Source: Methylosinus sp. C49 (GTDB lineage: Bacteria; Pseudomonadota; Alphaproteobacteria; Rhizobiales; Beijerinckiaceae). From it: a stretch of 64,000 nucleotides of DNA. Position 1 is the stretch's first letter; every line of letters starts with the position of its first letter. The stretch lies in assembly GCF_009936375.1 (NCBI RefSeq), contig NZ_AP022332.1, forward strand, positions 868,001 to 932,000, given 5' to 3'. Shown here in pieces: positions 40,028 through 51,102 of the stretch. The position numbers and the translations under genes were made by a program. The notes under the pieces were generated by a model. That model did not search any database, was not told the origin of the DNA, and was given only the letters and a program-made list of their open reading frames with translations.

Positions 40028-40714
40028 ATGCAGGCGAAGCGGAAAGAAAGCCGCGGCGGAGAGAAGACGCGCGAGCGCATTCTCCGGGCGGCGCTCGCAC
40101 GTTTCGGCTCCGCCTCTTATGAGGACGTCAAGCTTCGCGACATAGCGGCCGATGTCGGCGTGGATGTCGCGCTCGTCCACCGCGCCTTCGGCTCCAAGGA
40201 GCAGCTCTTTGCGGCGGCGCTGACGGCCTCGCGGGCGAAGGAGCGGCCGGTCGTCTCGGAAGGGCGCAGCCTCATCGCGCAATATGCCGAGGGCCTGTAC
40301 GACGAGCGTGAGAATGAGACGCTGCAGATCGTCGTGCGCTCCATGACCAATCCGCAAGCGCGCGACGTATTGCGTATGCGCAGCGGCCCGGAGTTCATCG
40401 GCCCTATCGCCGCGACGCTCGAAGGGCCGGCGGCGCAGGAGCGCGCCATTCTTTTCAACGCCTGCCTCTTCGGAATCTCGATATTGCGCCAAGTCCTCGG
40501 CGAGGAAGCGCTCCAGGACGCCAATGAAGCGACGATGCGTCCTCTGATCGAGCGTGTGCTCGCCGCCTGCCTCGCGCCACAAGGCGTGGCCGAGGAAGTC
40601 GCAGCGGAGAAAGCGAGCGTCCCGCCGGCGCTCGAGCCGAGCCGCGCCGAAGCTCGCCCCAAAAAAAAGAAGGCGGCGCGAGCGGCGCCCAAACGCTCCG
40701 CTGCGCGCAAGTAG
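40028..40714 (+). CDS. TetR/AcrR family regulator with a basic histone H1-like tail
   Basis: A 228-aa regulator. The N-terminal helix-turn-helix is T-R-E-R-I-L-R-A-A-L-A-R-F-G (about 14-27) then L-R-D-I-A-A-D-V-G-V-D-V-A-L-V-H-R-A-F-G-S-K-E-Q-L-F (36-61), matching TetR. The C-terminal domain (about 70-190) is a ligand/dimer domain of AcrR-like type. Unusually the last 25 residues are Lys/Arg/Ala/Pro rich (K-K-K-K-A-A-R-A-A-P-K-R). The ATG at 40028 lies just after a GGAAGGATTTCGAG stretch. It is followed by the FtsH-like gene 116 bases on. Confidence 0.88.
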   Translation: MQAKRKESRGGEKTRERILRAALARFGSASYEDVKLRDIAADVGVDVALVHRAFGSKEQLFAAALTASRAKERPVVSEGRSLIAQYAEGLYDERENETLQIVVRSMTNPQARDVLRMRSGPEFIGPIAATLEGPAAQERAILFNACLFGISILRQVLGEEALQDANEATMRPLIERVLAACLAPQGVAEEVAAEKASVPPALEPSRAEARPKKKKAARAAPKRSAARK

Positions 40715-40830
40715 CGGAGAGTCCCTGCGACATGCGCGCCGATGGATAAGCTCGCGGCGCCGCCTATATTCCATCTTTGCGTATGCGCGCGGACGCTCGG
40801 CCCAGCTTCAGCGACGTGGAGGCGAGACCA

Positions 40831-42696
40831 ATGGAGCAGCCCCCGAAGGACAAGGCCTGGTCTTTTCATCTCGCCTATTTTCTGCTGGCGCTGATCGGCG
40901 TGCTCATATTGCAGCAGATGTGGACGGTCTATCGGCAGACCGAGGTCGTTCCCTACAGCGAGTTCCAAACTCTGCTGCGCGACAGCAAGATCGCCTCGGT
41001 CGAGGTCGGCTCCGACATAATGCGCGCGACTCTGAAGGAGCCGATGAAGGATGGCCGCAAGCAGATCGTCGCCGTGCGCGTGCCGACCGACGTCGCCGCG
41101 GAGCTGGAGGCCGCCAATGTCAAATATTCGGGAATTGTCGAAAACACCTGGGTCTCGACCCTGCTCTCCTGGATCGTGCCGATCGCTCTGTTTTTTCTCG
41201 TCTGGAGCTATTTGTCGCGCCGCATGACGCAAGGCTTGGGCTCGGTCATGCAGATCGGCCAGAGCCGAGCCAAGATTTTCGTCGAGACCGATGTGAAGGT
41301 CGGCTTCGCCGATGTCGCCGGCGTCGACGAGGCGAAGGAGGAATTGCAGGAGATCGTCGCTTTTCTCAAAGACCCCAAGACTTATGGGCGTCTCGGCGCG
41401 CGCGTCCCCAAAGGCATTCTTCTCGTCGGCCCGCCCGGCACCGGCAAGACTCTGCTCGCCCGCGCGGTGGCGGGCGAGGCGGGCGTGCCCTTCTTCTCCA
41501 TCACCGGCTCGGAATTCGTGGAGATGTTCGTCGGCGTCGGCGCCGCACGCGTGCGCGATCTCTTCACGCAGGCGCGCGCCTCCGCGCCCTGCATCATCTT
41601 CATCGACGAATTGGATGCGCTGGGCCGCGCGCGTGGAATCTCCGGCCTCTCCGGCGGCCATGACGAGAAGGAGCAGACGCTCAATCAATTGCTCGCCGAA
41701 TTGGACGGATTCGATCCTTCTTCCGGCGTCGTGCTGCTCGCCGCCACCAATCGGCCCGAGGTGCTCGATCCGGCGTTGCTGCGGGCCGGGCGCTTCGATC
41801 GGCAGATTTCGGTCGATCGGCCGGACAAGATCGGCCGCGCCGCGATATTGAAAGTGCATTTGCGCAAGATAAAGCTCGGCGCCGATATCGATCCCGCGCA
41901 GATCGCGGCGATGACGCCGGGCTTCACCGGCGCCGATCTGGCCAATCTCGTCAATGAGGCGGCGACTTTGGCGACGCGCCGGCGCGCGGTCTCGGTGACA
42001 TTGGACGACTTCACCTCTGCGATCGAGCGCGTGCTCGCCGGGCCGGAGAAGCGCAATCGCCTGCTGCATCCGCGCGAGCGGCGCATCGTCGCCTATCACG
42101 AGATGGGCCATGCGATCGTCGCCATGGCGCTGCCGGATATGGATCCGATCAAGAAGGTCTCGATCATTCCGCGTGGCATGGGCGCGCTCGGCTACACGAT
42201 GCAAATGCCGACCGAGGATCGCTATCTGATGACGCGCTCGGAGCTGATGAATCGCATGACGGTTCTGCTCGGCGGCCGCGCTGCGGAGATGAATGTGTTC
42301 CACGAGGCGACGACCGGCGCCGCGGACGATCTGCAACGCGCCACCGAAATGGCCCGCTCCATGGCGACGCGCTATGGCATGGAGCCCGCGGTCGGCCAAG
42401 CCTCCTATATCGCCGAGCGGCCGCGCTATCTCGACATCGCCGATCTCGGCCAGCGCTCCGACGCGAGCGAGGAGACCAGCGCGCGCATCGACCGCGCCGT
42501 GCGGGAGCTGGTTCAGGAGGCTTTTTTGCGCGCGACGCGGATTTTGAAGGAATGCGCGAGCGTGCATGAGGAGACGGCGAAGCGCCTGCTCGATGAGGAG
42601 ACGTTCACGGAGGAGGAGTTGGAGCCGATAAGGGCGGAGGTGGAAGCGCGAATGGGCTCCGACGCGTCGGCGTCAATCGGCTGGCGTGAAGCGTAA
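40831..42696 (+). CDS. ftsH: FtsH-type ATP-dependent zinc metalloprotease (accessory copy)
   Basis: Membrane-anchored AAA protease of 621 aa. Two membrane helices (about 12-30 and 108-128) flank a periplasmic domain. AAA motifs are G-P-P-G-T-G-K-T (Walker A, about 204), I-I-F-I-D-E-L-D (Walker B) and [18 protein letters not shown] (SRH). The zinc site is H423-E-M-G-H427; most FtsH proteins have H-E-A-G-H. The third ligand is expected in the D-D-L-Q-R-A-T segment. GGAGG lies eight bases before the ATG. It does not neighbour tilS or glmM as housekeeping ftsH usually does, so it is probably a stress-linked paralogue. Confidence 0.92.
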   Translation: MEQPPKDKAWSFHLAYFLLALIGVLILQQMWTVYRQTEVVPYSEFQTLLRDSKIASVEVGSDIMRATLKEPMKDGRKQIVAVRVPTDVAAELEAANVKYSGIVENTWVSTLLSWIVPIALFFLVWSYLSRRMTQGLGSVMQIGQSRAKIFVETDVKVGFADVAGVDEAKEELQEIVAFLKDPKTYGRLGARVPKGILLVGPPGTGKTLLARAVAGEAGVPFFSITGSEFVEMFVGVGAARVRDLFTQARASAPCIIFIDELDALGRARGISGLSGGHDEKEQTLNQLLAELDGFDPSSGVVLLAATNRPEVLDPALLRAGRFDRQISVDRPDKIGRAAILKVHLRKIKLGADIDPAQIAAMTPGFTGADLANLVNEAATLATRRRAVSVTLDDFTSAIERVLAGPEKRNRLLHPRERRIVAYHEMGHAIVAMALPDMDPIKKVSIIPRGMGALGYTMQMPTEDRYLMTRSELMNRMTVLLGGRAAEMNVFHEATTGAADDLQRATEMARSMATRYGMEPAVGQASYIAERPRYLDIADLGQRSDASEETSARIDRAVRELVQEAFLRATRILKECASVHEETAKRLLDEETFTEEELEPIRAEVEARMGSDASASIGWREA

Positions 42697-42865
42697 GCTC
42701 GGAGGCAATGGGCGCGTCTGTCAAGGACTGGAGGGCTACTATCCCCAATATCCCCGTATTTCCTTCCCGCTATTGTGGGTTACGGGCATAACTCCATCGG
42801 AGTTGCAGTCGCCTCCTCCTTGCGAGCGTAAATAGAAGGCGTATCGAATCGAATAAAGGCGCCTC

Positions 42866-43060
42866 ATGCTCACCGACAGCCGCGAGATCATACGCCGCCT
42901 CGAACGCGAAGGCTGGAAGCATGTTCGCTCGAAAGGCTCGCATCGGCAATACAAGCATCCGATGAAGATCGGACGAGTCACCGTCTCCCATCCGAATAAA
43001 AATATTCCGCCGAAGACCGTGGCCGACATCTATCGCCAAGCCGGCTGGCCAAAGGACTGA
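42866..43060 (+). CDS. hicA: HicA family toxin (mRNA interferase)
   Basis: A 64-aa double-stranded-RNA-binding-like toxin: S-R-E-I-I-R-R-L-E-R-E-G-W near the start, the catalytic G-S-H (R-S-K-G-S-H-R-Q-Y, His about 26), V-T-V-S-H-P, and the C-terminal P-K-T-V-A-D-I-Y-R-Q-A-G-W. Length and motifs are those of HicA. It is expected to cut mRNA when free of HicB. Remarkably the antitoxin gene is on the opposite strand, with the two stop codons touching (43060/43061). Confidence 0.92.
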   Translation: MLTDSREIIRRLEREGWKHVRSKGSHRQYKHPMKIGRVTVSHPNKNIPPKTVADIYRQAGWPKD

Positions 43061-43357
43061 CTATTCCGCGGCGCGCGAGAGCTTGTCCCATGGAGCTTCG
43101 ATCGCGATGATCATAGTGGCGCCATCGAAGCTCTCCGCCCAATTCGGGTCGGCTTTGATCTCCGAAAGATCGCGTGTCGGAGGAAACGGCAGCCCGTCCT
43201 CGCGCATTCCCTCCGCCCATAGCTCCAGCGCCTCCGTCGCCATGGCGAACAGATCGTCGAGCTCGTCGGCGGCCGAGAAGCAGCCGGGCGCGTCGGGAAA
43301 GCTCACGCCATAGGCGCTCTCGCCTTCCTGGTGAATGATGGCGATATAGGGTTTCAT
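43061..43357 (-). CDS. hicB: HicB family antitoxin
   Basis: A 98-aa protein with the partial RNase H-like HicB fold: Y-I-A-I-I-H-Q-E-G-E-S-A-Y-G-V-S-F-P-D-A-P-G is split over strands 1-2, then C-F-S-A-A-D-E-L-D-D-L and A-T-E-A-L-E-L-W-A-E-G (about 40-50). The C-terminal 40 residues show no obvious ribbon-helix-helix or HTH DNA-binding domain, so autorepression of an operon promoter is doubtful. It is encoded tail-to-tail with hicA. About 160 bases of empty DNA separate its start from the next gene, and its promoter was not identified. Confidence 0.9.
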   Translation of the reverse strand: MKPYIAIIHQEGESAYGVSFPDAPGCFSAADELDDLFAMATEALELWAEGMREDGLPFPPTRDLSEIKADPNWAESFDGATMIIAIEAPWDKLSRAAE

Positions 43358-43518
43358 GCGACGCCCATTGTCCTCGTCGAGGAAGGATAGCGCATTTCGC
43401 TCGTTTTGCTATGAGCCTGACGGCTCCGAAAGTGAACTCTCGGACGCCCGCGGTCGTAACCTTCTAGGCCTTCGCAAACTACCAGGCAACCCACGCTCTG
43501 AAAAGCCGGCAACCGCGC

Positions 43519-43971
43519 TCATTCGCACGGAACGAGCGCGTCGCGTGGCGCATTCGGAGGCCAGCTGTCGAGTTCTCTTGCTCGCTCGTTGGAAAGCTGA
43601 GCCCGACACGCCAGCTCGTTCATTGGAGCAATAGAGCCGCCGCCACCGCCCCAGAAGGCGCAATCCGAGTCGCGAAACACGATCCACGCTCGTTGCGCTG
43701 CTCTGAGCTTGGCCTTTTCCTGCGGATCGAGATGACACGCCACAGCTCGATACGATTTGTTCAGCTTCTCGTCGGCGGCGCGAAAGTCATTCATCGCGCA
43801 GTCGGTCATATTGCGTTGTGATATGGCCCCGTCCCAGCACGAACCGGAGCGCCGCGGCGTAGAATTGGCTGCGGTTTCGGCGTGAGAGGCCGCGCCGAAC
43901 GCAATCGATAGAATCGCTGCAACGGTAACGGAAGAGCAGGCGATGTCGAGATGTACGCTATGCCCTCGCAT
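43519..43971 (-). CDS. Secreted LprI-like (DUF1311) protein
   Basis: A 150-aa protein with an N-terminal signal sequence (hydrophobic about 10-30, cleavage near A-S-H-A-E) and a DUF1311 domain: C-W-D-G-A-I-S-Q-R-N-M-T-D-C, L-N-K-S-Y-R-A-V, L-R-A-A-Q-R-A-W-I-V-F-R-D-S-D-C and a late C-R-A-Q-L-S-N-E-R-A-R-E-L. Paired cysteines indicate disulfides. LprI of Mycobacterium inhibits lysozyme; the role here is unproven. Start ATG 43971 with GAGGG upstream. Confidence 0.85.
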   Translation of the reverse strand: MRGHSVHLDIACSSVTVAAILSIAFGAASHAETAANSTPRRSGSCWDGAISQRNMTDCAMNDFRAADEKLNKSYRAVACHLDPQEKAKLRAAQRAWIVFRDSDCAFWGGGGGSIAPMNELACRAQLSNERARELDSWPPNAPRDALVPCE

Positions 43972-44105
43972 TCGGCGCCCTCTTTCGATTTCGCAAGTCA
44001 AATTACTTCGAGCGAGCAATTGTCGTTGATTACTGCGCGCGACAGGGCGCAAAAAGTCGGACCGCAATGGAACGCGCCGAGGCGCGTTCCTTCTCGCGAT
44101 TCCTG

Positions 44106-45218
44106 TCACCCCAAGGTCTTCTTCAACTCCGCCAGAATCGCATCGCCCATCTGGCTCGTGGAGACCGGCTTGTCGTTCGGCCCGGCGATGTCGGCGGTGC
44201 GCAGGCCGGCGGCCAGCACATCGGCGATCGCCTTGTCGATCGCATCGGCGACCGGGGTCAGGCCGAAAGAATAGCGCAGCGCCATCACCAAAGAGCCGAT
44301 CATGGCGATCGGATTGGCGAGCGCCTTGCCGGCGATGTCTGGCGCGGAGCCGTGGCAGGGCTCATAGAGCGCCTTGCGCTTGCCGGTCGCGGCATCCTCG
44401 CCGCCGAGCGAGGCGGAGGGCAGCATTCCGAGCGAGCCGGTCAGCATGGAGGCGACGTCCGACAGAAGATCGCCGAAGAGATTGTCGGTGACGATCACGT
44501 CGAACTGCTTGGGCCGGCGCACCAGCTGCATGCCCAGCGCGTCGGCGAGCATATGCTCGAGCTGCACGTCGGCGTATTCGCGGGCGTGCAGGGCGGTCAC
44601 CACCTCGCGCCACAGCAGGCCGGACTTCATCACATTGGCCTTCTCGGAGGATGTGACCTTGTTGGAGCGCTTGCGGGCGAGCTCGAAGGCGATGCGGGCG
44701 ATGCGCTCGATCTCATAGGTCTCATAGACCTGCGTGTCGACGCCGCGCTTCTGGCCATTGCCGAGATCGGTGATCTCCTTGGGCTCGCCGAAATAGACGC
44801 CGCCGGTCAGCTCACGCACGATCATAATGTCGAGGCCGTCGACGAGATCGGGCTTCAGCGAGGAGGCGTCGACCAGCGCCGGATAGCAGATGGCGGGGCG
44901 CAGATTGGCAAAGAGGCCGAGATCCTTGCGCAGGCGCAAGAGGCCGGCCTCGGGGCGCACGTCATAGGGAACGCCGTCCCATTTCGGCCCGCCGACGGCG
45001 GCCAGCAGCACGGCGTCTGCGCTCTGAGCGAGAGCCATGTCGGATTCGCTGATCGCCTGACCATGGGCGTCATAGGCGGAGCCGCCGACGAGGCCCTTCT
45101 CCGTCTCGAAAGAGGCGACGCCGGCGGCGCTCAGAAAGGCGATGAGCTTTTCGGCCTCGGCCATGATTTCCGGGCCGATGCCGTCGCCCGGCAGGAGAAG
45201 GAGCTTGTAGGCGGCCAT
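44106..45218 (-). CDS. leuB: 3-isopropylmalate dehydrogenase
   Basis: Third enzyme of leucine synthesis, oxidatively decarboxylating 3-isopropylmalate with NAD. The 370-aa protein starts [17 protein letters not shown]. It has the substrate-binding [11 protein letters not shown] near 90, [10 protein letters not shown] near 135, metal-site [15 protein letters not shown] near 240 and the NAD-specific H-G-S-A-P-D-I-A-G near 280. AGAGAGGA stands upstream of ATG 45218. No other leu genes are present, as in many alphaproteobacteria. Confidence 0.97.
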   Translation of the reverse strand: MAAYKLLLLPGDGIGPEIMAEAEKLIAFLSAAGVASFETEKGLVGGSAYDAHGQAISESDMALAQSADAVLLAAVGGPKWDGVPYDVRPEAGLLRLRKDLGLFANLRPAICYPALVDASSLKPDLVDGLDIMIVRELTGGVYFGEPKEITDLGNGQKRGVDTQVYETYEIERIARIAFELARKRSNKVTSSEKANVMKSGLLWREVVTALHAREYADVQLEHMLADALGMQLVRRPKQFDVIVTDNLFGDLLSDVASMLTGSLGMLPSASLGGEDAATGKRKALYEPCHGSAPDIAGKALANPIAMIGSLVMALRYSFGLTPVADAIDKAIADVLAAGLRTADIAGPNDKPVSTSQMGDAILAELKKTLG

Positions 45219-45255
45219 GAAATCCTCTCTATCTCTGGTTCTCGGGGTTGCGCCG

Positions 45256-45284
45256 TCAATAAGGCGCGCGCCGGCGCAAGGCAA
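45256..45284 (-). promoter_or_regulatory. Candidate promoter of leuB
   Basis: On the minus strand TTGCCT, 17 bases, then TATTGA, about 38 bases before the leuB start. The spacer contains the palindrome GGCGCGCGCC. Moderate match to the sigma-70 consensus. Confidence 0.4.
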
Positions 45285-45450
45285 CATCGCGGAGAAATCC
45301 ATCGTGATGCGACAATCTGTCCGCAGCGGCCGGCTTGCCGGGATCGCGACGGCCGTGCAGCCTGCGTTTCGAGCCCCATAAGGAGCCCCGCTTCGCGCCC
45401 GTCCATTTGGCCGGCGTGAAGGATAAAAACGAAAAGAGGAGACGCGTTTC

Positions 45451-45918
45451 ATGTCGAAATCGAAGATCGTGGCGGCCGCTCTGCTCGCGACCGCGCTCAC
45501 CGCCGGCCGCGCCGAGGCCTTCTGCCTGTTCTCCTGCGATCCGACCGCAGACAACGCCCGCTCGGTTTTCGAGAATCGGCTGAAGCAGAAGTTCGATCCA
45601 GACGTCAAGGTGGTCAAATTCGAGGTGTCGCGTTTCTGGCAGCTGGATGTCGAGGGCGCCGGCCATAAGGCCGTCGAATTCTACTTCACCGGCACGGCGG
45701 AGTTCCCCAAGGGCGCCAATCTCGATTGCAAGCCGGACGAGGCCGGGGCCGTGAAAGAGGGCTGCTCGGCCAGCAAATATTATTCGACGACCGTCTCCAA
45801 TCAGGAGATCAAGGGCCGGCAATATATCGAGCCGGGCGCCACGATCGAATTCAAGGACGAGACGCGCTTCGATCAAGCCCCGAGCGGCTGGAAGGGCCAG
45901 GACGGCAAGGCCTATTGA
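45451..45918 (+). CDS. Secreted protein of unknown function
   Basis: A 155-aa protein with a clear signal peptide (cleavage after A-E-A near residue 23), beginning F-C-L-F-S-C-D-P when mature. It has four cysteines in the mature part and a strand-rich central region ([22 protein letters not shown]). No family recognised. It lies between leuB (divergent) and secG, with AAAAGAGGAG upstream of the ATG. Presence of both a signal sequence and Cys pairs indicates a periplasmic soluble protein. Confidence 0.75.
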   Translation: MSKSKIVAAALLATALTAGRAEAFCLFSCDPTADNARSVFENRLKQKFDPDVKVVKFEVSRFWQLDVEGAGHKAVEFYFTGTAEFPKGANLDCKPDEAGAVKEGCSASKYYSTTVSNQEIKGRQYIEPGATIEFKDETRFDQAPSGWKGQDGKAY

Positions 45919-46035
45919 TCGGGCGATCGGCGCCGCCCCTTCCCTAGGCCCGCGCAATTGGTGTAGAAGGCCCGCGACAAGAACATGCGCGGGCCGCGGG
46001 GCGGGCGGAAACCGGGCGTCGGGAGACAGCGGTTC

Positions 46036-46524
46036 ATGCAGCAGGTTATCATCGTCATCCACCTGATGGTGGTGGTCGCTCTCGTCGTTCTGATTCTCTA
46101 TCAGAAGTCGGAGGGCGGCGCGCTCGGCATCGGCGGCGGCGGCGGCCTGTTCACCGGCCGCGGCCAGGCCAACGCCGTCACCCGCGCCACCGGCATTCTC
46201 GGCGCCATTTTCTTTCTGACGAGCATCGCGCTCACTGTTCTCCCGGCCTGGGAGCGCGGCAGCGAGGGGGTCGATCCGGGCAGGCTGGAGCTCAAGGAGA
46301 TCCCGCCGGCCGGCGCGCCGGCGACGGGCGCCTCGACGCCGGCTCCGGCGGAGAAGAAAGAAAGCATCTTCGACCAGCTGCAGCGCGTCCAGCAGCAGCG
46401 CCAGGGCGCGACGCCGCCGGCCGCCGAGCCGCCTGCGGCCGCCGCTCCGGCGCCGGAAGGCGCGAAGGAGCCCGAGGCGAAAGCCCCGGAGGGCGCAGAC
46501 AAGGCTCCGGCCGAGCAGAAATGA
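46036..46524 (+). CDS. secG: Preprotein translocase subunit SecG
   Basis: Component of the SecYEG export channel. The 162-aa protein has two membrane helices (about 3-20 and 52-72) separated by the conserved G-A-L-G-I-G-G-G-G-G-L-F-T-G-R-G, with V-T-R-A-T-G-I-L-G at the start of helix 2. The long Pro/Ala/Glu-rich cytoplasmic tail (about 90-162) is common in alphaproteobacterial SecG. The gene is followed by pyrG, the usual order. ATG 46036 has GGGAG upstream. Confidence 0.93.
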   Translation: MQQVIIVIHLMVVVALVVLILYQKSEGGALGIGGGGGLFTGRGQANAVTRATGILGAIFFLTSIALTVLPAWERGSEGVDPGRLELKEIPPAGAPATGASTPAPAEKKESIFDQLQRVQQQRQGATPPAAEPPAAAAPAPEGAKEPEAKAPEGADKAPAEQK

Positions 46525-46641
46525 GGCGCGGGCGGCTCGCGAGGGCCGCCCTTCGCAGCTTCGGTCAGCGGACGGCCGGTGGAATTCCGCCGGCCGACGA
46601 AAAAAGTCTTTTCCGAATCGATCCAGAGGCGATAAGCGTAA

Positions 46642-48276
<1,635 letters not shown>

Positions 48277-48323
48277 CGCCATAAGCGAGAGCGAGTCTCT
48301 GAGGGCTCGCTTTGCGCTCGGAG

Positions 48324-48839
48324 CTACTCGGCTCGCTCGAGGCTCCGAGCGAGCGTCGGCGCCGCCGCCGCGTCGCCGGCCCGCCACGCCGCGCGGACGG
48401 CGAGGAAGGCCGCCGTCAGAAACCCCACCGTCGTCAGAGTGAAGCTCACGCCCGCAATCAGGGGAAAATGCGGCTCGACCGGCGGCAGCGTCGCGGGATC
48501 GATCTTCGGCGTCAGCGCGCGCAGCGCGAAGGACAGCGGATTGTTGAATGTTCCGAAGCAGATGGCGACGATCATCCAGATCGGCGGCCGTATGGCGTAT
48601 TGGCGGAACAGCAGCCCGAAGACGAAGACGAACTGCGCCATCATCAGATAATCGATATGGGCGCGGATGAGATCGTCGCGCCGGGGAATGGCCTGGGCGA
48701 GCGCGCTGTCCGGGTAGAACAGAGTGACGCCCAGGATCCAGGCGATGGCGAGCGCCATGCCCAGCAGCAAGGTCGCAAAGGCGAGCACAAAAGCATTGCG
48801 CGACGGCAGGCGCGCCAGGATAGAATGCGGTTTCATCAT
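48324..48839 (-). CDS. Four-helix integral membrane protein of unknown function
   Basis: A 171-aa protein with hydrophobic helices at about 16-37, 63-82, 85-105 and 128-150, and P-R-R-D-D-L-I-R-A-H-I-D-Y-L-M-M between the first two. Length and arrangement recall small uncharacterised membrane proteins that contain a conserved His/Asp in the second helix. ATG 48839 has GGAGAG upstream. It overlaps no gene, but starts 203 bases from the divergent histidine kinase gene. No function can be assigned. Confidence 0.7.
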   Translation of the reverse strand: MMKPHSILARLPSRNAFVLAFATLLLGMALAIAWILGVTLFYPDSALAQAIPRRDDLIRAHIDYLMMAQFVFVFGLLFRQYAIRPPIWMIVAICFGTFNNPLSFALRALTPKIDPATLPPVEPHFPLIAGVSFTLTTVGFLTAAFLAVRAAWRAGDAAAAPTLARSLERAE

Positions 48840-49041
48840 CGACTCTCCAAGGCCCCTGGTCGGGGAGGGCGCGATCGTCGCGCGGGGCGCGCGCGCGGAA
48901 GAAGAGCGCAGGGACCGTTGTGCGCCGGGCATTTTGCCCGATCTTTCCGGGCGGGCGCGGCGCTTCCTGCGGATCGCATTGGCGGCCCTGGCGATTCCTG
49001 CTTTACTCGGCGATGCTGGGAAAGAGCCGGAGCGATGCCCG

Positions 49042-50442
49042 ATGCAATTGATCATTCGCCTCATCATGCGCCTCGTCGCCATTGTGGGCTTTTGCCTCGC
49101 GCTCGCCATCGGCTGGGTGATGGACGACGCCAATCGCTCCATTCGCGCCGAGACGCAGGCCTCGGCCGAGCGCGTCGCCCATGAGCTCGAGCATCTCTTC
49201 TGGCGTGAGATTCTCTGGCGCGGCAGTCTTCGGCGCGACAATATTCTGCCCATTCCCAATTGGGAGTCGCTCGCCACTTTGAAGCTCGTCTCGCCCGGCG
49301 TCTGCATTACTTTCGCGCCCGGGACGGAGGAGCCGCGCGTGCTGTGCAGCCAGATGGATGGCGTCGGCGTCGAGGCGCCGCACTGGTTCACCCGCGCTTT
49401 CGATCTTCTGTTCGGCGCGCCGGCGCCGGTGTCGCGGCCGCTCACCGTGCGCCAGCCGGAGACGGGCGCCGTGGTGGCGCGGGCCGATCAGGGCGCCGCG
49501 GTGCGACAGGCCTGGCGCGAAATCTCCATCGTCGCCGGTGTCGCCGCCTCCATGGCGGTCGGCGTCTGCCTGCTGGCGGCGCTCGCCATCTTCCATGCGC
49601 TGGCGCCGACGCAGATCATCGTCGACGGGCTGCGCCGGCTCGAGACGGGCAATTACCGCCACCGCGTCAAATCCTTCACCAGCGGCGAGTTCGGCCTCAT
49701 CGCCCGCGCCGTCAACGACCTCGCCGAGCGATTGGCGCAGACGACGGCGGAGCGCGTCGCGCTGACCAAGCGGCTGTTCGAGGTGCAGGAGGAAGAGCGC
49801 CGCGCTCTGGCGCGCGATCTCCATGACGAGTTCGGCCAATGCCTGACGGCGACCAGCGCCTTCGCCGCGGCGATCGAGGCGGGGGCGTCCGACCGGCCCG
49901 ATCTCGCCGCCGACGCGCGCTCCATCGGCAAGGTGGCGCGGCGCATGACGATGACCCTGCGGGAGGCGCTGGCGCGGCTGCGCTCGCAGGATCTCGACGA
50001 ATTGGGCCTCGAGGCCTGCCTCGTTCAGCTCGTCGCCGGCTGGAACGCGCAGACGGCGCCTCGTGCGGTCGTGCATCTCGATCTGATGGGCGATCTCGCC
50101 GGCGTGCCGCCCGCGGTCTCCACCAGCGTCTTCCGCATCGCGCAGGAATGCCTCACCAACGCCATGCGCCACGGCCGGCCGAGCGAGGTTTTTCTGCGCG
50201 TGGAGCGGCTCGCCTCCAATGATGGTTTCGTCGCGCTCACTGTGGAGGACGACGGCGAGGGCGATCCGACGCGCATCGATTTTTCCGCCGGCCATGGGTT
50301 GCTGGGAATGCGCGAGCGCGTCTCGGCCTTCGGCGGCAGCCTCTCCATCGACCGCGCCGCGCGCGGCGTTTGCGTCGCGGCGCGCATTCCGCTGGCGCCG
50401 GCCAATTCCAACGCCGCCGGCGCATTCGGGCGCGCGGCGTGA
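49042..50442 (+). CDS. Sensor histidine kinase, NarX/DegS type (HisKA_3)
   Basis: A 466-aa membrane kinase. Helices at about 5-24 and 160-184 flank a periplasmic sensor segment; a HAMP region follows (about 184-235, E-T-G-N-Y-R-H-R-V). The HisKA_3 block E-E-R-R-A-L-A-R-D-L-H-D-E-F-G-Q (phospho-His about 262) comes next. HATPase_c has the N-box E-C-L-T-N-A-M-R-H and G-box G-H-G-L-L-G-M-R-E-R. The periplasmic domain contains C-x24-C. Stimulus unknown. Its stop overlaps the GTG of the response regulator gene. Confidence 0.9.
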   Translation: MQLIIRLIMRLVAIVGFCLALAIGWVMDDANRSIRAETQASAERVAHELEHLFWREILWRGSLRRDNILPIPNWESLATLKLVSPGVCITFAPGTEEPRVLCSQMDGVGVEAPHWFTRAFDLLFGAPAPVSRPLTVRQPETGAVVARADQGAAVRQAWREISIVAGVAASMAVGVCLLAALAIFHALAPTQIIVDGLRRLETGNYRHRVKSFTSGEFGLIARAVNDLAERLAQTTAERVALTKRLFEVQEEERRALARDLHDEFGQCLTATSAFAAAIEAGASDRPDLAADARSIGKVARRMTMTLREALARLRSQDLDELGLEACLVQLVAGWNAQTAPRAVVHLDLMGDLAGVPPAVSTSVFRIAQECLTNAMRHGRPSEVFLRVERLASNDGFVALTVEDDGEGDPTRIDFSAGHGLLGMRERVSAFGGSLSIDRAARGVCVAARIPLAPANSNAAGAFGRAA

Positions 50443-51092
50443 GCGGCCTTTCGGTCCTCCTCGTCGACGATCATCCGATCGTGCGGGAGGGCTATCGACG
50501 CCTGCTCGAGCGCCAGCCGGGCTTTCGCGTCGTCGGCGAGGCGGATAGCGCCGCCGCGGCCTATCAGGCCTATCGCAAATTCTCGCCCGATGTGGTGGTG
50601 ATGGATCTGCAGCTCACCGGCGGCGCCGGCGGGCTGGAGGCGGTGCGCCATATAAGGCAATGGGACAAGAAGGCGCGCATTCTCGTCGTCACCATGCATG
50701 ACGCCGCCGCCTATGCGCTGAAGGCTTTCGAGGCCGGCGCCAGCGGCTTCGTCACCAAGGGCGGCGAGGCGGCGGAGCTGGTCCGCGCGGTGGAGACGGT
50801 CGCCCATGGCGGCCGCGCGCTCGGCGACGACATAGCGCGGGAGATCGCGGCGGAGCGCCTCGCCGAGGGGCGCTCGCCCATTGATGATCTCGGGCCGCGC
50901 GAGACGGAGATTCTGCGCCTCGTCGCCTCCGGCCGCACGACGGACGAGATCGCCGGGGCGCTCAATCTCAGCGCCAAGACGGTGCAGAATTATCACTATC
51001 AGATCAAATCCAAGATGGGCGCCCGCACGGACGCGCATCTCGTCTGGCTCGCCATCGGCGCCGGCCTGGTCGGCGGCGAGGGGGCGATGTGA
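50439..51092 (+). CDS. NarL/FixJ family response regulator
   Basis: A 217-aa two-domain regulator. The receiver (about 4-120) has acidic pocket V-D-D-H, phospho-Asp in V-V-V-M-D-L-Q-L (about 55) and Lys in F-V-T-K-G (about 104). The LuxR-type HTH (about 145-210) is L-G-P-R-E-T-E-I-L-R-L-V-A-S-G-R-T-T-D-E-I-A then L-S-A-K-T-V-Q-N-Y-H. The start is GTG 50439 in the four-base overlap with the kinase stop, giving coupled translation. Target genes unknown. Confidence 0.93.
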   Translation: MSGLSVLLVDDHPIVREGYRRLLERQPGFRVVGEADSAAAAYQAYRKFSPDVVVMDLQLTGGAGGLEAVRHIRQWDKKARILVVTMHDAAAYALKAFEAGASGFVTKGGEAAELVRAVETVAHGGRALGDDIAREIAAERLAEGRSPIDDLGPRETEILRLVASGRTTDEIAGALNLSAKTVQNYHYQIKSKMGARTDAHLVWLAIGAGLVGGEGAM

Positions 51093-51102
51093 GACGACGC
51101 GC

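Noticed and set aside
40117-42567. An 816-codon open frame antisense to the TetR and FtsH genes
   Set aside because: Arg/His/Ala-rich composition typical of third-position GC shadows; FtsH on the plus strand is unmistakable.
48290-48311. Terminator after pyrG (AGCGAG...CTCGCT hairpin)
   Set aside because: Only six base pairs with a 10-base loop and a short TT; too weak to list as a feature.
48840-49445. Extension of the membrane protein gene far upstream on the minus strand
   Set aside because: The extension runs antisense through the histidine kinase N-terminus and lacks homology; a good ribosome-binding site supports 48839.
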